Shown here one piece after another: positions 56,840 to 64,000 of a stretch of DNA of 64,000 nucleotides. A program made the translations under genes and the position numbers. This DNA comes from Schizophyllum amplum. Taxonomy: Eukaryota > Basidiomycota > Agaricomycetes > Agaricales > Schizophyllaceae. Where the stretch lies: NCBI GenBank assembly GCA_007026445.1, contig VDMD01000007.1, positions 930,001 through 994,000 on the forward strand, read 5' to 3'. Each line of letters opens with the position of its first letter. Position 1 is the stretch's first letter. Below the pieces are notes generated by a model. That model made no database searches. It was not told the origin of the DNA and saw nothing but the letters and a program-made list of their open reading frames with translations.

Positions 56840-59800
56840 ATGATGGCCCTTCGCTGGCCGCTATCAATGCTCCTTGGCCTGCTGTATATGTCGCTGCTGG
56901 TGACGGCGGCGCGCAATACCAGCCTCCCGCGGCCCATGTCTGGCTCCCAGCTATCGGTGCGTACTCCGCTTCCCGGGGCGGAATATGGGCTGACAGGATT
57001 GCCTTGACCTTCTCAATGTTTGCTTTGCATGCTCCAACGACGATGCCACACATTTCTCGTCCACGCGTCCAAAATGTCAGGCTCCGCTCTCTGCTGCGGA
57101 GAAGTGTCCGCCGTGCTTCAACTGTCTCCTCCCGGCCTTCACCTGCGGCCAATACGGGGACTGTAACGAATACGACGGACAATGCAAGTGTCCCCCAGGA
57201 TGGGGAGGGATTGACTGCTTGATCCCCCGTGCGTGTGTGCGCAGTGCACCCCGAACATCCCGTCTGACAGATTGCAGAGTGCGACTCGCTGGCAGACAGC
57301 GACCACCGCAAGCTGCGCGAGGATGGGAAGGAATGCGAGTGCAAGGACGGATGGACAGGCATCAATTGCAATGGTGCGTGCGCAGGTCAACGGTGGCAAA
57401 CAAGGTGCTGACGCGGTATGCAGTCTGCAAGACGGATGACGCATGCACTGGATTCCCGCTGTACGGGCAGCCCGCAGACAGCGATGCGGACGGCGTGCAG
57501 AACATGACGTGCTACAAAGGTGGCGAGACCGTCTTCAGCAACCACCAGATGTGCGACGTTACCAGTGCGTGCATCGGCTCTGTCAGAAGCGCCCGACCTG
57601 ACCACTATATGCAGACCGCAAGATCGTCGACATGCTCCCCGACCGGCCTCCCCAGGTCACCTTCAGCTGCGACACCCCTTCCAAGACGTGCGACTTTCAG
57701 TTCTGGACGGCTCAGCAGGAGAGCTTCTACTGCGGGCTCGACCAGTGCGTGTCCTCGCGCGAGACCACGTATGACAGGAACACTACGGCGTACAGCTGCG
57801 AGCACCTCAAGTGCAGCTGCATCCCCGGCCGCTTCATCTGCGGCGAGTCGGGTAGCGTTGGTGCGTGTGGCGGGAATGACTCATAGACCCGACTGAAGTG
57901 GCTGCAGACATTAGCGACTTTTTGACTGAGGAGATCAAGGGGCCTGCAAAGTTTAGCTGCGAAAGTGGACGCGGTTGCAAGTTCGAGGAACCGGCCATGA
58001 ATCAGCTGATCACCGACATCTTTGGCGATCCGTACATCACACTCAACTGCGAGGGCGGGGAGTGCCTGCACTACTCGCAGGTGCCGGGATACGTGGTACG
58101 TGTTGGGCCTTGACTCAATCGCGCACCATCTCACTACATACACAGAGACCGGAGAAGCCACCTAACACCAAATGGGTGGCCCTGAGCGCGTCCGGTGCGC
58201 TGCTGGGCGTCATCATCGTAGCTATCTTCGTCTGGTATATGGGCCGCACGCGCACGGGCGACTTTGGCAAGATCCGCCTGCCCGAGACGGAGGCCGCGAA
58301 GCTCATGTCGGAGCACGTCCCCGCTTCGCTCTACTTCGAGGACGTCTCGTACACGCTCGGCGGGCGCACCATCCTCGAGGGGATCACGGGCGCCGTCAAG
58401 CCCGGGCAGGTTATGGCGATCATGGGCGCGTCAGGCGCAGGCAAGTCTACCTTCCTCGACATTCTCGCGCGCAAGGAGAAGCGCGGCGGCGTCGGCGGCA
58501 CGATGCTCGTCAATGGGCGCGATGTGAAGGATGCGGAGTTCAAGGCGGTGTCAGGCTTCGTGGACCAGGAGGACACGCTGATGAGCACGCTGACGGTGTA
58601 TGAGACGGTGCTGTACAGCGCGCTGTTGCGGCTGCCGAGGGAGATGAGCCTGGCGGCGAAGAAGTTCAGGACGCTGGAGACCATGAACGAGCTGGGGATA
58701 CTGGGCATCAAGGATATGCGCATCGGGGACTCGGGGCATAGGTCGATATCGGGAGGGGAGAAGAGGCGGGTATCGATCGCGTGCGAGCTGGTGACAAGCC
58801 CGTCGATCTTGTTCCTCGATGAACCGACAAGTGGTACGTGGGGGTCGGTGGAGTTTCCAGGGCTACGTGCTGATTTTACAATGCAGGTCTTGACGCTTTC
58901 AATGCGTTCAACGTTATCGACAGCCTGGTCTCGCTCGCGCGCAACTACAACCGCACTGTCGTCTTCACGATCCACCAGCCGCGCAGCAACATCGTTGCTA
59001 TGTTCGATCAGCTCGTCGTCCTCGCTCTTGGCAAGACGATCTACTCAGGCGAATTCGCGAAGTGCCAGGAATACTTCGAGTCCATCGATCAGCCGTGTCC
59101 GCCTGGGTTCAACATTGCGGACTTCTTGAGTAAGTGTTATGGCTCGCCCGTGTACGCGCTGTTCTTGAAGCTCATTGGTGCTGCTTGCAGTCGACCTTAC
59201 CATGCAAGCCACGCTGCACCAAGCCGCACCGGACGCTACCAGCGTCGAGCCGCCGTCACCCACCTCAGAGACCGACAACCTCCGCGACGAAGAACGTGGC
59301 CTGCCAGCAGCCCACCACATACACCTCCCTGGCGCTCACTCGCAAACGTCCAGCGCATCACCTACGGAAGAGACCGAGCTCCAAACCCGGCCCAACTCCT
59401 CTCAATCCAACTCCCTCGCATCGTCCCTCCGCAAGCGGGCCTCGGCCATCTTCGATTCGGCGCGGCGGCATGTCGGCGGGCACGCAGTGACGCCGCGGCT
59501 TCAGAGCCTTGTGGACGCGTACGCGGAGAGCGACGTGGCAAAGGAAATTCGGGAGGAGGGCGTCAAGCTGAGACGGGATCAGGAGCATCGACGGGGCGAA
59601 GAGGCAAGGGGCACAGCGGAGCTGCCGGATGTAGCGGCGGAAACGACGCTGCTGCGTGGGCGGAAGCGCGCGAGCTGGGGGATGCAGTTCAGAATTCTGA
59701 GCGGAAGGGCGTTCAAGAATTTGTACCGCGACCCATACTTACTAGCAGCGCATTATCTGTCTGCGATTGGGTTGGCTCGTGAGTTTTTTACTTCGTTCGT

Positions 59801-60836
59801 AGCCGGCTAAGGTTGCTGATCAGCCCGTCTCCGTGCAGTTGTATGCGGCTTGTTCTTCCACAACGTGACGTGAGTACAATATGGTCGATACGGTGGGAGC
59901 TCAGCTGACGTTCGACTTCAGCAACGACATTTCCGGCTTCCAGAACCGCCTGGGTATCTTTTTCTTTACGCTCGCGCTATTCGGCTTCTCTTGCTTGTCA
60001 AGCTTGGGTCTCTTCGCCAACGAGCGCATCCTGTTCATGAGGGAAAGGGCCAACGGATATTACTCATCGTTCACGTACTTCGCGTCTAAGGTAAGCGCGA
60101 TTGTCCGCTGATGGCTCTGTACTCATGCTCCATCAGGTCCTGTTCGACATCCTGCCACTCCGGCTCATCCCGCCGCTCCTGTTCGGCGGCATCGTCTACT
60201 CGCTCGTGGGGCTCGTCCCCTCCGTTGCGGCTTTCTGGAAGTTCATGCTGGTGCTCGTTCTGTTCAACTTGACGACGGCCAGCCTGGTGTTATGGCTATC
60301 GGTCGCGTTCGAGACGGTGGGCGTGGCGAGCTTGGTGGGAACGCTGGTGATGCTGTTCAAGTAAGTTGTCCATGCATCTGTGGCCTTTCCGTAAGGTGCT
60401 GACGCAACTTCATCCAGTCTTCTCTTCACGGGCTTGCTCATCAATCGCGATTCGCTTACGCCGTTCTTGCAATGGCTACATACCATATCCTTCTTCCATG
60501 CTGCGTATGAGGCCCTGGCGGTTAATGAACTGCGATATCTGACGTTGAAGGAGCATAAGGTATGCCGGGCGATGTATACGTACGCTGTACGAGGTCTAAC
60601 CCCCTGACAGTTTGGTGTGGATATCGATGTACCGGCGGCGACAATTCTGTCGATATTCGGCTTCAGGGCAGGGGTGCGTATTATCTTGCACATCTGCCAA
60701 TGAGTAGCGGCGCTGACCAGATTGTTTTCGACAGTCCTTCTGGTGGCCAAACATAGCCCTGTTGGGCATCTTCTTTGGCACATTCACGATCGCCAGCTTC
60801 GTGACACTACACGTCTTTGTGAAGGAGAAGAGATGA
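56840..60836 (+). CDS. ABCG (White-type) half transporter with Cys-rich extracellular N-terminus, ADP1-like
   Basis: Fifteen exons (first 56840-56956, last 60735-60836) sum to exactly 1062 codons (1061 residues). A signal peptide ([14 protein letters not shown]) leads into a Cys-rich luminal or extracellular region with EGF-like spacing ([32 protein letters not shown]). One helix (about residues 322-344) precedes the ATPase domain: Walker [10 protein letters not shown] (406-414), signature SGGEKRR (514-520), Walker [11 protein letters not shown] (533-542) and IHQPRS. After a long hydrophilic linker come six or so helices with typical ABCG2-type features ([31 protein letters not shown]). The order N-terminal EGF-like region, helix, ATPase, membrane domain matches yeast Adp1 (YCR011C), whose substrate is unknown. 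As a half transporter it should work as a dimer. Confidence 0.95.
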
Positions 60837-62622
60837 TGGCAATGATAGTGAGCCCGGATTCGGAGCGAGATGGTGTGCCTGCCAGATAGACTATGGTCAT
60901 AGGGCGTCTTCCGCAATGAGTGTATGTCGACTGTACGTAGGGACGCGTACTGGCGGCGCAATGGATGGAACATGGATTCCTCTGTACTTTTCAACCTACT
61001 GATACTCCTGACCAAGCTGACCTGCCGGAACCTACCGTGCCTCGTCGTGGTAGCATGTCTCCCTTGTATCTTGACGTCCACATCTTTCATCGATGTACTT
61101 ACTGACTCTAGGAGAGCAGGTGTGGGGATGTCCCAAGGATGTCCCCAAAATTACACGTCACATCGGCCGGCATTCTCCGAACTGTGCGCGGGCGCACGCT
61201 CACCTACCTCCGCCTTTGAATCGCCACGTCGAAACTACAGTCCAATGCTTGTCAGTGTATTTTTCTACATCAGTCATTGAAAAGACTCGCCCCTATCTAT
61301 TCCATGGTGCGGTGCGTTCATCACTTCTGTATTGGATGCTCAGTGCTCATACCCGTTGCAGTCCCCTCACAGACCCTGGCGCGTCTCTCACGGCTCGAAA
61401 CATTGACTATGCGATGTCTACGCATGCAAACCTGGGATGTATGTTGTAGGCGCGACTTGCAGCAGGCTCTGCGACTGCTATTATCTGTCGTCGCCGTGGA
61501 GAATATCGTTCTCACGTTTATATTGGATTTCGGCATGCGAGAGAGACACGATCTACGGAGAACTGTGACCGATGTTCTCGCTGACGAAGGCACCGATGTC
61601 AGTGGTCACGGTCGGCGCAGTCATCACGATGTGCATGCACTGGGTTGACTGCGAGGGATGCGATTATGAACAGCTCATGGCCCAGATCTGAGATCATGAA
61701 GAATCGGCTACCCCGCCTCCGCGCGCAAGCCCGCTTAATCATCGAGCACACAGAGGGTCCCGGTCAGTCTTGCTCGCATTCGCCCTCGTTGATCGTGATC
61801 TGACGGCCCTTTTACAGTCATGGAATATTCTCCGGAGCTGCGCGGCGCCGACATACTCGATCCCTTCGCTCACTACTGCCCAATGGACTGGGCGCTAGCC
61901 GCATAGAATGTATGTTACGTTGCTCTTCTAAGTATGTGCTGTAGTTACTGACGAATATTGCAGTCAGTCGATCTTTCCCTTACGTGCCCCATCAAGCTAT
62001 TCGACTAGGCCACTGCGATGCCGCTATGGGAAACAACAAGGACAAGGCAGGCTTGCGCAAGTATATGACGCGCACGAAGGGCGGTCCCACTTTCGAATTA
62101 TCTTGGCTGAGTGCCGATGGTACGGCGTGGGGAAGGATCTCCGGGAAATGGTGTACCACCGTCTGGTCAAAATTCACTGCGGACCTCCCTAAGCATTACT
62201 GAACGCACGCGCCAAGAAGGGACAGGCGCTTGAAGGCCGTCTCCGAAGTGAGCGGACGCGCCCCCATTGCGGCCTTGATTGGCCTTGATGCCAAGCGAGC
62301 TTCGCTTGCGGCTCTTTCTTCCGACCATGGTACCCAACAGCTCCTCGCTTCGCAGCTCAGACTAAGGAGGCTGCTTGCCAGTGACCGCCATCGATGACGG
62401 GACGGCAGCTCATCCGTGTATCAGACATCCCATCATCACTGATTAGCCCCATTTTACAGCAGCTCGACCCACTGCGAGCGTTTACGACTCAAGCAGAGGT
62501 GTGTGGTCACTCAGCGGGTATTTATCCATCACGTCCCTACAGGTGAATGTGCTGACGCAAGTTCCGAGCCCAAGTATAAAAGACGCCAAGGTAGGAACTC
62601 GAGAACCCGGACGTCCGCCAAC
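60837..62622. other. Intergenic region with possible gene remnant at 61572-62202
   Basis: Small open pieces on the plus strand suggest a decayed or very short multi-exon gene: MFSLTKAPMSVVTVGAV (61572-61691), VMEYSPELRGADILDPF joined by a GTCAGT...TTTTACAG intron near 61760-61816, and a 73-residue frame ending 62202 (KDKAGLRKYMTRTKGGPTF). In-frame stops separate them and no family is recognised. The rest of the 1.8 kb is featureless apart from the promoter of the next gene. Confidence 0.3.
62575..62581 (+). promoter_or_regulatory. TATA box of the aldo/keto reductase gene
   Basis: TATAAAA lies only 42 bases before the ATG at 62623, so the leader must be very short. Confidence 0.5.
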
Positions 62623-64000
62623 ATGTCCTCCTCGCCTGTGAGATACGTTCAGCTCGGCAAGAGCGGTCTTCGCGTCTCAGTGCCGATTGTACGTCTCGTG
62701 CAGTCAATACGCTCCAGCATATTGCTAATCGAACCCTTCATATATCTAGATCGGCGCCATGAGCTACGGAAATCCCAGATGGACAGTACGCGAGTATGAT
62801 AGCCAAATCCAGGGCACGCACTGATTCCTTGTACTGTCCAGGCCGCCGAAGAGTCTGGTCAATGGGTGAAGGCCGAGGAGGAGGCTCTTCCCATCTTGAA
62901 AACTGCATGGGATCGCGGGATCAAGTACGCCCTTCGCACATGATTCTGCGGATGCGCATACTCAATGAAGCCCACTATAGCACCATCGACACGTCGAACA
63001 ACTACTCGAACGGCGATTCCGAGCGCATCATCGCTAAATTCATTGAGAGGGTGCGTGTCGCAGTAGTATACATTCAGGCTTTGCTTGCTCACTGTTCGTC
63101 CAGTACAACATTCCGCGTGAGGAGATCGTCATCGCTACCAAGTGCTGGTGGGTCGTAGGAAAGGGCGACGACCACGACCTCTTGACAGTGGCCTATTACC
63201 CGACCATCAACAACCGCAGGGAATATGTAAACCAGTGTGGGCTCTCGCGTACAGCGATCTTCAACGCCGTCGAAGGATCGTTGGCGCGCCTGAATACGAC
63301 GTACATCGACCCCTCTACCAGATTCACCGTTTCGATGTCTCGACGCCCCCCGAGGAGACCATGAAAGCGCTGCACGATCTCGTTGAGTCAGGCAAGGTTC
63401 GTTACATCGGCGCCAGCTCTATGCGCTGCTGGCAGTTCGCGCTCCTAAACGAAGTGGCGGAGAAGAACGGGTGGACAAAACTCGTCAGCATGCAAGACGA
63501 ATACTCGCTCACCTATCGTGAGGAGGTCGGTCGCTATCTTTGATGTCGCTTTGACCGATGCTCATACATGTCAATCCAGGAGCGCGAGATGCTGGCGTAC
63601 TGCAAGTTTCACGGTATTGGCGTGATACCGTGGTCGCCGCTCGCCGGAGGTCAGCTCGCGCGCCCATGGAGCGCGGGCGAGACTGCGCGCTCCAAGACAT
63701 TCGCGTTTTACGATTCCCTGGGCTTGACTCCGAAGTACGACTTCGACCAACAGATCGTCCAGCGCGTCGAAGAGATCGCCAAGAAGCGTGGTTGGAAGAT
63801 GTCCCAGGTGCGTGGCCGCTCCGTCTCAGCGACGTTCTGAATTTTGATGGTTGTACAGGTTGCTCTCGCCTGGGTGCTGCGGAACGTCACGAGCCCCATC
63901 GTTGGTCTGAACTCGATCAACCGTGTTGACGAGAGCATCGTCGAGGGCGAGCTGACGGAGGAGGAGGCTGAATACTTGGAAGAACCGTAAGTGCGCTCAT
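62623..64000 (+). pseudogene. Aldo/keto reductase (YakC / Kv-beta-like), 3' partial, with a frameshift
   Basis: Exons 62623-62688, 62750-62785, 62842-62924, 62981-63050, 63104-63525, 63580-63807 and 63859-63986 (then a GTAAGT donor and the window edge). The family is clear: RYVQLGKSGLRVSVPIIGAMSYG, TIDTSNNYSNGDSE with the catalytic Asp and Tyr, [10 protein letters not shown] (Lys), QIHRFD (His), [25 protein letters not shown] and SPIVGLNSINRVDE near the NADPH-binding end. In exon 5 the frame breaks at the C run 63310-63313: the expected GAC CTC TAC CAG has two extra C, shifting the frame so that LYQIHRFD cannot follow TTYID. Exon 5 is 422 nt where 420 would keep phase. This is either a real inactivating mutation or a sequence error. 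Confidence 0.85.

Noticed and set aside
1..64000. Search for a biosynthetic gene cluster, CRISPR array or prokaryote-type operon
   Set aside because: No core synthase genes, no regular spaced repeats and no polycistronic layout; all confident genes are intron-containing or monocistronic eukaryotic genes of unrelated function.

Overview
The window is nuclear DNA from a filamentous basidiomycete, most likely an Agaricomycete (mushroom or wood-decay type). The evidence is GC-rich coding sequence, genes cut by many 45-60 nt GT-AG introns, basidiomycete families (a DUF6534 seven-helix-type membrane protein, small secreted Kre9/Knh1-like proteins, phi-type glutathione transferases) and no bacterial signals. 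Exon models were built by hand from splice sites, reading frame and family motifs. For almost every main gene the summed exon length is an exact multiple of three, which is independent support for the models.

Layout. 1-7240 (+) is the 3' part of a giant protein: UPF1/ZNFX1-like helicase, NFX1-type Cys-rich region, three CbbX-type AAA+ domains and a coiled-coil tail. Convergent to it is ORC1 (7427-10487, -). Then come an HSP20-like protein (11089-11638, -), the PLP-homeostasis protein PLPBP/YggS (13124-14093, -) and, divergently, a UPF0014 (FetB/ALS3-like) membrane protein (14565-16027, +). Two small secreted proteins follow (16436-17053, -; 20912-21443, +), then an APH-fold kinase-like protein (22083-23000, +) and a 20-exon importin-beta of the IPO5/Kap121 group (23338-27343, +). 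A TA-flanked MITE lies at 27552-27942. An EMB8/YheT-type alpha/beta hydrolase (29660-31442, -), a 22-exon DUF6534 protein (31805-33894, -) and a short-chain dehydrogenase (34906-36263, +) come next.

From 36.3 to 56.3 kb the region is shaped by duplication. Three GST paralogs with the same five-exon structure lie at 37329-38210 (-), 52920-53956 (-) and 55248-56125 (+); the outer two sit in an inverted duplicated block of about 1.4 kb. Between the first two are a gene-poor stretch with a near-perfect 267-bp inverted repeat (40304-41108), a broken ORF with internal tandem repeats (43329-44264), a 60-residue Cys-rich protein gene (45325-45896, +), a CAMKK/Ssp1-type kinase (46158-48598, +) and a large coiled-coil protein with a C-terminal membrane anchor (49333-52328, -). 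The window ends with an ADP1-like ABCG transporter (56840-60836, +) and a 3'-truncated aldo/keto reductase with a frameshift (62623-end, +).

The genes do not form an obvious pathway or biosynthetic cluster. Most are housekeeping or single-function genes side by side. The more unusual material is the helicase-CbbX fusion, the micro-exon-rich DUF6534 gene, the hairpin-forming inverted repeat and the inverted GST duplication.
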